Below the pieces are notes generated by a model. It was not told where the DNA came from. It made no database searches and saw nothing but the letters and a program-made list of their open reading frames with translations. This document shows positions 37,051-44,828 of a stretch of 63,532 bases of DNA, in pieces. Source of the stretch: Streptomyces sp. H27-H5 (lineage in GTDB: Bacteria; Actinomycetota; Actinomycetes; Streptomycetales; Streptomycetaceae); the NCBI RefSeq assembly GCF_026627505.1, contig NZ_JAPNLK010000055.1:1-63532 (forward strand), written 5' to 3'. The position numbers were made by a program, and so were the translations under genes. The first letter of the stretch is position 1, and the number at the start of each line of letters is the position of its first letter.

Positions 37051-37683
37051 ATGTCTACCCATGCGAAGCGTGAACGACTGCTCCTGGCCGACCTGTTGGA
37101 GTCGGCGGGGCCGGAGGCGCCGACACTGTGCGACGGCTGGCGCGCCCGGGAACTCGCGGCGCACGTGGTCGTCCGCGAGCGCCGCCCGGACGCGGCGGGC
37201 GGCCTCCTGCTGGACGTGCTGAAGACCCGGCTGGACAAGGTCATGGAGGAGTACAAGGCCAAGCCGTACGAGGAACTGATCCAGTTGATCCGTACCGGCC
37301 CGCCGAGGATGTCCCTCTACTCCCTGAAGCAGATCGACGAGGCGGCCAACGCGGTGGAGTTCTACGTCCACGCGGAGGACGTCCGGCGGGCCCAGCCCGA
37401 CTGGTCGCCGCGGGCGCTGGACCCCGTGTTCTCGGACTCCCTGTGGTCCCGCCTGGAGAAGCTGGCCCGGCTGACGGGCCGCCGCTCCCCGGTGGGGCTG
37501 GTCCTGCGCCGCCCGAACGGCCAGACGACGGTGGCGCACAAGGGCACCCCGGTGGTCACGGTCACGGGCGAGCCGGGCGAACTCACGCTGTTCTGCTTCG
37601 GCCGCCAGTCCTCGGCGGCGGTGGAGCTGGACGGCCCGGCGGAGGCCGTCGCGAAGCTGACGACGGCGCAGCTGGGCCTGTAG
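37051..37683 (+). CDS. TIGR03085-type metal-binding protein (DinB/MDMPI fold)
   Basis: 210-aa protein with an N-terminal helical bundle of the maleylpyruvate-isomerase/DinB type (TLCDGWRARELAAHVVVRER, NAVEFYVHAEDVRRAQP) that supplies metal-binding histidines, and a C-terminal small beta domain. Related proteins use mycothiol or act as thiol-dependent enzymes; the exact function is unknown. It stands alone on the plus strand between hisI and the MFS gene. The ATG at 37051 gives the family N-terminus. Confidence 0.8.
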   Translation: MSTHAKRERLLLADLLESAGPEAPTLCDGWRARELAAHVVVRERRPDAAGGLLLDVLKTRLDKVMEEYKAKPYEELIQLIRTGPPRMSLYSLKQIDEAANAVEFYVHAEDVRRAQPDWSPRALDPVFSDSLWSRLEKLARLTGRRSPVGLVLRRPNGQTTVAHKGTPVVTVTGEPGELTLFCFGRQSSAAVELDGPAEAVAKLTTAQLGL

Positions 37684-37735
37684 CGCGCGGGAGCGTGTGC
37701 GGGGCCGCCGGGTCGGCACAGAGCCCGGGCTGTGG

Positions 37736-38938
37736 TCAGGCGAAGGCGAGTTCCGCCCGGCGGACCTCCCGGGCCGAGGTCCCGACCACCGCTCCCGCCA
37801 TGCTCAGCAGGCCGCCGGCCAGGAACACCGGGGTGATGCCCCACAGGTCCACCGCCAGGCCGAAGACGGGGTAGGACAGCGGGGCCAGGCCCACCGCCGT
37901 GAAGGCCATGACCGAGCTGACCCGGCCCAGGTACGCGGGGTCGGTGGAGGTCTGGATCAGGGCGACGGCCAGGCCTCCGCAGATGCCGCAGACCAGGCCG
38001 GTCACCAGCGAGACGACGACCGCGGTGGGCAGGCCGGGGGCCAGGGCGACGCTGCCGATGCCGGCCGAGCCGACGATCAGGGTGAGGTTCTGCACCGCCC
38101 CCGCGCGGGGGAACCGGGGCACCAGGGTCAGGACCAGGGCGCTGGACGCCGCGCCGGCCCCGAAGGCACCGATGATCCAGCCGACCCCGCCGGCGCCCCA
38201 GCCCCGTTCCTCGGCCAGCAGGATCAGTCCCAGGGTGAGCGGGGCGGAGGTGCCGAGCTGGCTCAGGGCGCCGGACACCGTCAGCGGGCCGATCACCGGG
38301 TGCCGCCGGATGTAGGCGAGCCCGGACAGCAACTGCCGCCAGGGGGTCTGCCCCGCCCCGGGGTCCTCGGAGTCCCGCACCGCTGGGGCGATCCGTACGG
38401 CCAGCAGCAGCACCAGGGAGAGCCCGAACAGCGCGGCGGCCACGCCGAAGGCGGCCCCCACCCCGCCCAGGCCGATCGCGAGGCCCGCCACCGGCGGCCC
38501 CGCGGTGTGCCCGACGCGTTCGGCGAGGCTGCGCAGCCCCTGGACCCGCACCAGTTGCCCGGGGCCGGCGATGCGGGGCGGCAGCGCGCCGACCGCCGGC
38601 ATGAACAGCGCGTCCACGGCCCCGAAGACGAGGGCCACCGTCACCAGGACCCACAGCCCCGGTGAGGCGAGCGCGACGATCAGGGCGAGCGCGAGGATGA
38701 CCGCGCAGCGCACGGCATCGGAGGAGACGACCACGAGCCGGGGCCCGAAACGGTCGGCGACCACCCCGCCGCCCAGCATGAGCAGGGCCCTGGGGACGGC
38801 GCCGGCCGCCATGACCAGCCCGACCTCGGCCGGGCCGGCCACGTGCGCGGCGGTCCAGCCGAGGGCGAGGAAGTAGATCGCGTCGCCGATCAGTGAGGCG
38901 GCGTAGGCGGCCAGCCAGCGCCATGTGTTCCGGTTCAA
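37736..38938 (-). CDS. MFS transporter, EntS/MFS_3-like
   Basis: 400-aa major facilitator with 12 predicted helices. The loop 2-3 motif GGGVVADRFGPRLVVVSSD is present, with conserved GLRSLAERVGHTAGPPVAG in the middle. It resembles drug or siderophore exporters of the MFS_3 group. The TTG start at 38938 is preceded by CGGGGGG at 5 nt and lies 17 nt after the hisF stop, so it may be transcribed with the his operon. Substrate unknown. Confidence 0.85.
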   Translation of the reverse strand: MNRNTWRWLAAYAASLIGDAIYFLALGWTAAHVAGPAEVGLVMAAGAVPRALLMLGGGVVADRFGPRLVVVSSDAVRCAVILALALIVALASPGLWVLVTVALVFGAVDALFMPAVGALPPRIAGPGQLVRVQGLRSLAERVGHTAGPPVAGLAIGLGGVGAAFGVAAALFGLSLVLLLAVRIAPAVRDSEDPGAGQTPWRQLLSGLAYIRRHPVIGPLTVSGALSQLGTSAPLTLGLILLAEERGWGAGGVGWIIGAFGAGAASSALVLTLVPRFPRAGAVQNLTLIVGSAGIGSVALAPGLPTAVVVSLVTGLVCGICGGLAVALIQTSTDPAYLGRVSSVMAFTAVGLAPLSYPVFGLAVDLWGITPVFLAGGLLSMAGAVVGTSAREVRRAELAFA

Positions 38939-38955
38939 CGCAGCCCCCCGGGGCG

Positions 38956-39711
38956 TCAGCGCACCGGGTGGCCGGCCCCCCGCAGCGCGTCCTTGACCTG
39001 GCCGATGCGCAGGTCGCCGAAGTGGAACACCGACGCGGCGAGTACCGCGTCCGCGCCGGCCTCGATGGCCGGCGGGAAGTGCTCCAGCCTGCCGGCGCCG
39101 CCGGAGGCGATCACCGGCACCGTGACGTGCCTGCGCACGGCCGCGATCATCTCCGTGTCGTAGCCGTCCTTCGTACCGTCCGCGTCCATCGAGTTCAACA
39201 GGATTTCCCCGGCGCCGAGTTCGGCCGCCCGGTGGGCCCATTCGACGGCGTCGATGCCGGCACTCTGCCGGCCGCCGTGGGTGGTGACCTCGAAGGAGCC
39301 GGAGGCGGTGCGGCGGGCGTCCACGGACAGCACGAGGACCTGTCGTCCGAACCGCTCGGCGATCTCCCGGATCAGCTCGGGGCGGGCGATGGCGGCCGTG
39401 TTGACGCCCACCTTGTCGGCGCCCGCGCGCAGCAGCTTGTCGACGTCGTCGGCGGTGCGTACGCCGCCGCCGACGGTCAGCGGGATGAAGACCTGTTCGG
39501 CGGTGCGGCGCACCACGTCGTAGGTGGTCTCGCGGTTGCCGGAGGAGGCGGTGATGTCGAGGAACGTCAGCTCGTCGGCGCCCTCGGCGTCGTACAGCTT
39601 GGCCATCTCCACCGGGTCGCCGGCGTCGCGCAGGTTCTGGAAGTTGACTCCCTTGACCACGCGGCCGTTGTCCACGTCCAGGCAGGGGATCACCCGTACG
39701 GCGAGGGTCAT
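38956..39711 (-). CDS. hisF: Imidazole glycerol phosphate synthase, cyclase subunit
   Basis: 251-aa TIM barrel forming IGP and AICAR with ammonia supplied by HisH. Catalytic D11 is in IPCLDVDNGRVVKG and the second catalytic Asp in NSMDADGTKDGY. Phosphate motifs GGGVRTADD and ASGGAGRLEH are intact. The ATG overlaps the RidA stop (ATGA). Last biosynthetic gene of the his operon. Confidence 0.97.
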   Translation of the reverse strand: MTLAVRVIPCLDVDNGRVVKGVNFQNLRDAGDPVEMAKLYDAEGADELTFLDITASSGNRETTYDVVRRTAEQVFIPLTVGGGVRTADDVDKLLRAGADKVGVNTAAIARPELIREIAERFGRQVLVLSVDARRTASGSFEVTTHGGRQSAGIDAVEWAHRAAELGAGEILLNSMDADGTKDGYDTEMIAAVRRHVTVPVIASGGAGRLEHFPPAIEAGADAVLAASVFHFGDLRIGQVKDALRGAGHPVR

Positions 39712-40103
39712 GCGGTGGCTCCTGAGGGACCGAAGGCTTCGACCTCCACTTCGACGACCATGGAGGGGTCGACGAAACCGGAGACGATGATCATGGATGC
39801 GGCGGGCCGCACCGCGTCGAACAGCTCCTTGTGGGCGCGGCCGACGTCCTCCACGTCGCGGGCGTGCGTGAGGTACATGCGGGTGCGCACCACGTGCTCG
39901 GGGCCGAGCCCGGCCTGCTCCAGGGCCTTGAAGGCGACGCCGAAGGCCGTGATGGCCTGGTCGTACGGGCCGCCCCCGTCGGCGGCGGTGCAGCCGGAGA
40001 CGAGGACCAGGCCGTTGGGGAGCTGTACGGCGCGGGAGTAGCCGATGACGTCCTCGTAGGCGCCACCGGAGGAGATGCGTCGTACCTGGTCGGGAGAGCT
40101 CAT
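39708..40103 (-). CDS. RidA-family (YjgF/YER057c/UK114) protein
   Basis: 131-aa trimeric RidA-fold protein. The core reads RAVQLPNGLVLVSGCTA, then VVRTRMYLTHARDVEDVGRAH with the conserved Arg that binds imine/enamine substrates, and EVEVEAFGP. RidA proteins deaminate reactive 2-aminoacrylate-type intermediates. It is embedded between priA and hisF with 4-nt overlaps on both sides, so it is made stoichiometrically with them and may protect PLP enzymes such as HisC or remove a pathway by-product. Confidence 0.88.
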   Translation of the reverse strand: MSSPDQVRRISSGGAYEDVIGYSRAVQLPNGLVLVSGCTAADGGGPYDQAITAFGVAFKALEQAGLGPEHVVRTRMYLTHARDVEDVGRAHKELFDAVRPAASMIIVSGFVDPSMVVEVEVEAFGPSGATA

Positions 40104-40837
40104 GCGGAGACCACCTTCAGGGCTTCTTCCAGGGTGAAGGCCTTGGCGTACAGGGCCTTTCCGACGATGGCGCCCTCGACGCCCTGCGGGACGAGCGCGG
40201 ACAGGGCCCGCAGGTCGTCCAGCGAGGAGATGCCGCCGGACGCCACGACGGGCCGGTCGGTGGCGGCGCAGACGTTCTTCAGCAGCTCCAGGTTGGGGCC
40301 GGTCAGCGTGCCGTCCTTGCCGATGTCGGTGACGACGTAGCGGGCGCAGCCCTCGGCGTCCAGGCGGGCGAGGGTCTCGTAGAGGTCGCCGCCCTCGCTG
40401 GTCCAGCCGCGGCCTTTGAGGGTGGTGCCGCGCACGTCGAGGCCGACCGCGATCCTGTCGCCGTGCTCGGCGATGGCCCTGGCGGCCCACTCGGGGGTCT
40501 CCAGGGCGGCGGTGCCCAGGTTGACGCGGGTGCAGCCGGTGGCGAGGGCCGCGGCGAGCGAGGCGTCGTCGCGGATGCCGCCGGACAGTTCGACCTTGAT
40601 GTCCATGGCGCCGGTGATCTCGGCGACCAGGGCGCGGTTGTCGCCCGTGCCGAAGGCGGCGTCGAGGTCGACCAGGTGGAGCCATTCGGCGCCGGAGGCC
40701 TGCCAGGCGAGGGCCGCCTCCAGCGGGGAGCCGTAGGAGGTCTCGCTGCCGGACACCCCGTGGACGAGGCGGACGGCCTGGCCGTCGCGGACGTCGACCG
40801 CGGGGAGGAGTTCCAGCTTCGCTGAGGACACGGTCAT
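40100..40837 (-). CDS. priA: Bifunctional HisA/TrpF isomerase PriA
   Basis: 245-aa TIM barrel catalysing the ProFAR isomerisation of histidine synthesis and, in actinomycetes, also the PRA isomerisation of tryptophan synthesis. The catalytic Asp11 is in LPAVDVRDGQAVRLVHG and the second in VVTDIGKDGTLTG. Phosphate motifs SGGIRDD and SGGISSLDD are intact. No separate trpF occurs in the trp cluster here, which supports the dual role. Joined by TGATG to hisH and by a 4-nt overlap to ridA. Confidence 0.95.
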   Translation of the reverse strand: MTVSSAKLELLPAVDVRDGQAVRLVHGVSGSETSYGSPLEAALAWQASGAEWLHLVDLDAAFGTGDNRALVAEITGAMDIKVELSGGIRDDASLAAALATGCTRVNLGTAALETPEWAARAIAEHGDRIAVGLDVRGTTLKGRGWTSEGGDLYETLARLDAEGCARYVVTDIGKDGTLTGPNLELLKNVCAATDRPVVASGGISSLDDLRALSALVPQGVEGAIVGKALYAKAFTLEEALKVVSA

Positions 40838-41487
40838 CAGAGGGTCTCGATCCAGTTGGTGAGGAGCCGGGCCCCGGCGTCGCCGGACTTCTCGGGGTGG
40901 AACTGGGTGGCCCACAGGGCCCCGTTCTCCACCGCCGCGACGAAGGGCTCGCCGTGCATGGCCCAGGTGACCTTGGGGGCGCGGATCAGCGGGTTGGTGA
41001 CTTCCAGGCTCCAGTCGCGCGCCGCGTACGAGTGGACGAAGTAGAAGCGGGCGTCCGCGTCCAGGCCGGCGAAGGCCTGGCTGTCGGCCGGCGCGTCGAC
41101 GGTGTTCCACCCCATGTGCGGGACGACGGGGGCCTTGAGCGGTCCGACCGTACCGGGCCACTCGTCGAGGCCCTCGGTCTCCACGCCGTGTTCGATGCCG
41201 CGCTCGAAGAGGATCTGCATGCCCACGCAGATGCCCATGACGGGGCGGCCGCCGGAGAGCCGGCGGCCGATGATCCAGTCGCCGCGGGCGTCCTTGAGGC
41301 CCCGCATGCAGGCGGCGAAGGCGCCGACACCGGGGACGAGGAGTCCGTCGGCGTCCATGGCCTTGTCGTAGTCGCGGGTGATCTCGACGTCGGCGCCGAC
41401 GCGTGCGAGGGCGCGTTCGGCGGAGCGGACGTTGCCGAAGCCGTAGTCGAAGACGACGACCTTCTTGGTCGGGCGGGTTGCGCTCAT
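40837..41487 (-). CDS. hisH: Imidazole glycerol phosphate synthase, glutaminase subunit
   Basis: 216-aa class I amidotransferase. The nucleophile Cys is in MGICVGMQIL and the His-Glu pair in TQFHPEKSGDAG; the N-terminal VFDYGFGNVRS binds the HisF side. The ATG at 41487 overlaps the stop of the small membrane protein upstream (ATGA), and its own stop shares a base with priA. Confidence 0.96.
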   Translation of the reverse strand: MSATRPTKKVVVFDYGFGNVRSAERALARVGADVEITRDYDKAMDADGLLVPGVGAFAACMRGLKDARGDWIIGRRLSGGRPVMGICVGMQILFERGIEHGVETEGLDEWPGTVGPLKAPVVPHMGWNTVDAPADSQAFAGLDADARFYFVHSYAARDWSLEVTNPLIRAPKVTWAMHGEPFVAAVENGALWATQFHPEKSGDAGARLLTNWIETL

Positions 41488-41651
41488 TCCCAGATTCCTT
41501 GGATCCGCAGGACTCCGGCGGCGAGACACATCGCGGAGCCGATGGCGAGCAGGACGACCAGCGACAGGGGCATCTTCTGCTTGTGGAAGGAGTAGACGCC
41601 GCCGGCGAGGAAGAGGCCGACGACGATCAGGATGGTGTTGAGGCCGGTCAC
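41484..41651 (-). CDS. 55-aa two-helix membrane protein within the his operon
   Basis: A 55-residue protein starting at GTG 41651. Two hydrophobic helices (about residues 6-21 and 29-48) are separated by a short basic loop SFHKQKMP. It overlaps hisH by 4 nt and follows hisB by 2 nt, so it is translated as part of the operon. No known domain. Retention between two biosynthetic genes with perfect coupling argues for a real, conserved gene of unknown function. Confidence 0.75.
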   Translation of the reverse strand: MTGLNTILIVVGLFLAGGVYSFHKQKMPLSLVVLLAIGSAMCLAAGVLRIQGIWE

Positions 41652-41653
41652 GG

Positions 41654-42247
41654 TTAGAGGGCGCCCTTCGTGGAGGGCAGGATCCCGGCGGCGCGCGGGT
41701 CGAACTCGGCGGCGTAGCGCAGGGCGCGGGCCAGCGCCTTGAACTGGCACTCCACGATGTGGTGGGCGTTGCGCCCGTACGGGACGTGGATGTGCAGGGC
41801 GATCTGGGCCTGCGCGACGAAGGACTCGAAGATGTGTCGGGTCATCGTCGTGTCGTAGCTGCCGATCATCGGCGCCATATTCTCGGGCTCGGTGTGCACG
41901 AGGTAGGGGCGGCCGGACAGGTCGACGGTCACCTGGGCGAGCGACTCGTCCAACGGGACGGTGCAGTTGCCGAAGCGGTAGATGCCCACCTTGTCGCCGA
42001 GGGCCTGCTTGAAGGCGGCGCCGAGCGCGAGGGCGCTGTCCTCGATGGTGTGGTGGCTGTCGATGTGCAGGTCGCCCTCGGTCTTCACGGTGAGGTCGAA
42101 GAGGCCGTGGCGGCCGAGCTGGTCGAGCATGTGGTCGTAGAAGCCCACGCCCGTCGAGACGTCGACCTTGCCGGTGCCGTCGAGGTTTATCTCGACGACG
42201 ACCGAGGTCTCCTTCGTGGTCCGTTCGACCCGTCCGATGCGGCTCAT
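41654..42247 (-). CDS. hisB: Imidazoleglycerol-phosphate dehydratase
   Basis: 197-aa manganese enzyme. The two metal-binding motifs DSHHTIEDSALALG and HIHVPYGRNAHHIVEC are intact, with GFYDHMLDQLGRHG near residue 40. It is monofunctional: no HisN-type phosphatase domain is fused. Overlaps hisC by 4 nt (ATGA). Confidence 0.97.
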   Translation of the reverse strand: MSRIGRVERTTKETSVVVEINLDGTGKVDVSTGVGFYDHMLDQLGRHGLFDLTVKTEGDLHIDSHHTIEDSALALGAAFKQALGDKVGIYRFGNCTVPLDESLAQVTVDLSGRPYLVHTEPENMAPMIGSYDTTMTRHIFESFVAQAQIALHIHVPYGRNAHHIVECQFKALARALRYAAEFDPRAAGILPSTKGAL

Positions 42248-43365
42248 GCGTGCTGCTCCTTCTTCAGTGCGCGAACCGCTTCCAGGAACGCGTCGTTCTC
42301 GGCCGGGGTGCCCGCGGTGACCCGCAGCCATCCCGGCACGCCGTTGTCCCGGACCAGGACGCCCTGGTCGAGGATCTTTTCCCAAGCGGTGTGGGAGTCG
42401 TCGAACTTCCCGAACTGGATGAAGTTCGCGTCGGACTCGGTGACCTCGAAGCCGATGGCCCGCAGCTCCTCGACGAGGCGGTCGCGCTCGGCCTTGAGCT
42501 GCTCCACGTAGCCGAGGAGGGTGTCGGTGTGCTCCAGCGCAGCCAGCGCGGTCGCCTGGGTGACGGCCGACAGGTGGTACGGCAGGCGTACGAGCTGCAC
42601 GGCGTCGACCACGGCGGGGTGCGCGGCCAGGTAGCCCAGGCGCAGCCCGGCGGCGCCGAAGGCCTTGGACATGGTCCGGGAGACCACCAGGCACGGGCGG
42701 CCCTCGATCAGCGGCAGGAGCGAGTCGTGGTGGCTGAACTCCACGTACGCCTCGTCCACGACGACGAGGGAGGCCGCACCTCGATCGGCGCGCGCCGCCT
42801 GCGCGGCCTCGTAGAGCGCGAGGACGGTCTCCGCCCCGACGGCGGTGCCCGTGGGGTTGTTGGGCGAGGTGATGAAGACGACGTCCGGCGCGTGCTCGGC
42901 GATGGCCCGCTCGGCCGCCTCCGCGTCGATGGTGAAGTCGTCCCGGCGCGGGCCGGAGATCCAGCCGGTGCCGGTGCCGCGGGCGATCAGCGCGTGCATC
43001 GAGTACGAGGGCTCGAAACCCATCGCGGTGCGGCCGGGGCCGCCGAAGGTCTGGAGGAGCTGCTGGAGGACCTCGTTGGATCCGTTGGCGGCCCAGACGT
43101 TCTCGCGCGCGACCGGGTGCTTGCCGGTACGGGTGAGGTAGGCGGCCAGCTCGGTCCGCAGCTCGATCGCGTCCCGGTCGGGGTAGCGGTTGAGGGTGCG
43201 GGCGGCCTCGGCCACGCGCTCGGCGATGCGCCGCACCAGCTCCTCGGGGAGCTCGTACGGGTTCTCGTTGGTGTTCAGCTGGACGGGCACGTCGAGCTGC
43301 GGGGCGCCGTAGGGGGACTTGCCGCGCAGCTCGTCCCGGATGGGGAGGTCGTCGATGCCGGTCAT
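42244..43365 (-). CDS. hisC: Histidinol-phosphate aminotransferase
   Basis: 373-aa class I/II PLP aminotransferase. The PLP-binding lysine lies in SRTMSKAFGAAGLRLG, with AANGSNEVLQQL, TSPNNPTGT and VVDEAYVEF upstream and WLRVTAGTPAEN at the C-terminus. Overlaps hisD and hisB by 4 nt each. Length is typical for actinobacterial HisC. Confidence 0.97.
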   Translation of the reverse strand: MTGIDDLPIRDELRGKSPYGAPQLDVPVQLNTNENPYELPEELVRRIAERVAEAARTLNRYPDRDAIELRTELAAYLTRTGKHPVARENVWAANGSNEVLQQLLQTFGGPGRTAMGFEPSYSMHALIARGTGTGWISGPRRDDFTIDAEAAERAIAEHAPDVVFITSPNNPTGTAVGAETVLALYEAAQAARADRGAASLVVVDEAYVEFSHHDSLLPLIEGRPCLVVSRTMSKAFGAAGLRLGYLAAHPAVVDAVQLVRLPYHLSAVTQATALAALEHTDTLLGYVEQLKAERDRLVEELRAIGFEVTESDANFIQFGKFDDSHTAWEKILDQGVLVRDNGVPGWLRVTAGTPAENDAFLEAVRALKKEQHA

Positions 43366-44702
43366 GCCTGGGGGACCTTCCATCCGAAGCGCGCCTTGAG
43401 GGCCGCGCCGTGCGCGGGCAGGTCCTCGGCCTCCGCCAGCGTCACCACGTGGTGGGTGACCTCGGCCAGGGCGTCCCGCGTGTAGTCGACGATGTGGATG
43501 CCGCGCAGGAAGGACTGCACGGACAGGCCGGAGGAGTGGCAGGCGCAGCCGCCGGTGGGCAGCACGTGGTTCGAGCCCGCGCAGTAGTCGCCGAGGGAGA
43601 CCGGGGCCCAGGGGCCGACGAAGATCGCGCCGGCGTTGCGGACCCGGGCGGCCCAGGCGGCGGCGTCGACGGTCTGCACCTCCAGGTGCTCGGCGCCGTA
43701 CGCGTCGACCACCTTGAGGCCGTCCTCCAGGCTGTCCACCAGCACGATCGCGGACTGCCGGCCGGCGAGCGCGGGCTTGATCCGGTCCTCGACGTGCTTG
43801 GTCGCGGCGACCTGCGGCTCCAGCTCCCGCTCCACGGCGTCCGCGAGCTCGACGGAGTCGGTGACGAGGACGGCGGCGGCCAGCGGGTCGTGCTCGGCCT
43901 GGCTGATCAGGTCGGCGGCGACGTGCACCGGGTCGGCCGTGGAGTCCGCGAGGACGGCGATCTCGGTGGGGCCGGCCTCGGTGTCGATGCCGATCTTCCC
44001 GGTGAAATAGCGCTTGGCGGCGGCGACCCAGATGTTGCCGGGGCCGGTCACCATGTTCGCCGGGGCGCACTCGTCCGTGCCGTACGCGAACATCGCGACG
44101 GCCTGGGCGCCGCCGACCGCGTACACCTCGTCCACGCCGAGCAGCGCGCAGGCGGCGAGGATCGTGGGGTGCGGCAGACCGCCGGCAGGGTCTCCCGGGA
44201 AAGCGGGCTTCTGCGGCGGGGACGCGAGCGCGATGGACTCCACGCCCGCCTCCTGGGCCGGCACCACGTTCATCACGACGGAGGACGGGTACACCGAGCG
44301 GCCGCCGGGCGCGTACAGGCCCACCCGCTCGACCGGAACCCACTTCTCGGTCACGGTTCCGCCGGGGACCACCTGGGTGGTGTGCTCGCCGCGGCGCTGG
44401 TTGCGGTGCACGATCCGGGCGCGCCGGATGGACTCCTCCAGGGCGGCGCGCACGGCCGGGTCCAACTGCTCCAGGGCGGCCTTGACGGCCTGCTCGGGCA
44501 CCCGGACCTGCGAGAGCTCGACCCCGTCGAACTTCCGCGCGTACTCGATCAGCGCCGCCGTGCCACGATGATGGACGTCCTCGCAGATGGGCCGCACCTT
44601 GTCCAGGGCGGCTTCCACGTCGAACTCGGCACGGGGCAGCAGATCGCGCAGGGCGCCACCCTCGGGGAGGGTGTTGCCGCGCAGGTCGATACGAGAGATC
44701 AC
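43362..44702 (-). CDS. hisD: Histidinol dehydrogenase
   Basis: 446-aa zinc enzyme oxidising L-histidinol to histidine in two NAD+-dependent steps. Signatures present: GPGNIWVAAAKRYFTGKIGID, DSTADPVHVAADLISQAEHD (zinc ligands) and GSNHVLPTGGCACHSSGLSV. First gene of the his operon; the start is GTG 44702 with only a weak ribosome site. A GTATCA-n5-TGATAC palindrome lies 41 nt upstream. Confidence 0.97.
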   Translation of the reverse strand: MISRIDLRGNTLPEGGALRDLLPRAEFDVEAALDKVRPICEDVHHRGTAALIEYARKFDGVELSQVRVPEQAVKAALEQLDPAVRAALEESIRRARIVHRNQRRGEHTTQVVPGGTVTEKWVPVERVGLYAPGGRSVYPSSVVMNVVPAQEAGVESIALASPPQKPAFPGDPAGGLPHPTILAACALLGVDEVYAVGGAQAVAMFAYGTDECAPANMVTGPGNIWVAAAKRYFTGKIGIDTEAGPTEIAVLADSTADPVHVAADLISQAEHDPLAAAVLVTDSVELADAVERELEPQVAATKHVEDRIKPALAGRQSAIVLVDSLEDGLKVVDAYGAEHLEVQTVDAAAWAARVRNAGAIFVGPWAPVSLGDYCAGSNHVLPTGGCACHSSGLSVQSFLRGIHIVDYTRDALAEVTHHVVTLAEAEDLPAHGAALKARFGWKVPQA

Positions 44703-44742
44703 CTGCCAATTCTCTCAGACCGTCTCCCGGCGCCGTTCGCCC

Positions 44743-44759
44743 GTATCACTGGCTGATAC
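44743..44759. promoter_or_regulatory. Palindrome upstream of hisD
   Basis: GTATCActggcTGATAC is a perfect 6-bp inverted repeat with a 5-nt spacer, 41 nt upstream of hisD and also upstream of the divergent gene at 44829. Its flank CAGTGATACG (minus strand) recurs upstream of trpC. Candidate operator or -10 region. Confidence 0.45.
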
Positions 44760-44828
44760 ACGCCCCGGACGTCACCGCCGCCCCTTAGCGTTCCCCTGGG
44801 TGTGAAGGACGAGCGGAGGGGGACCGCG

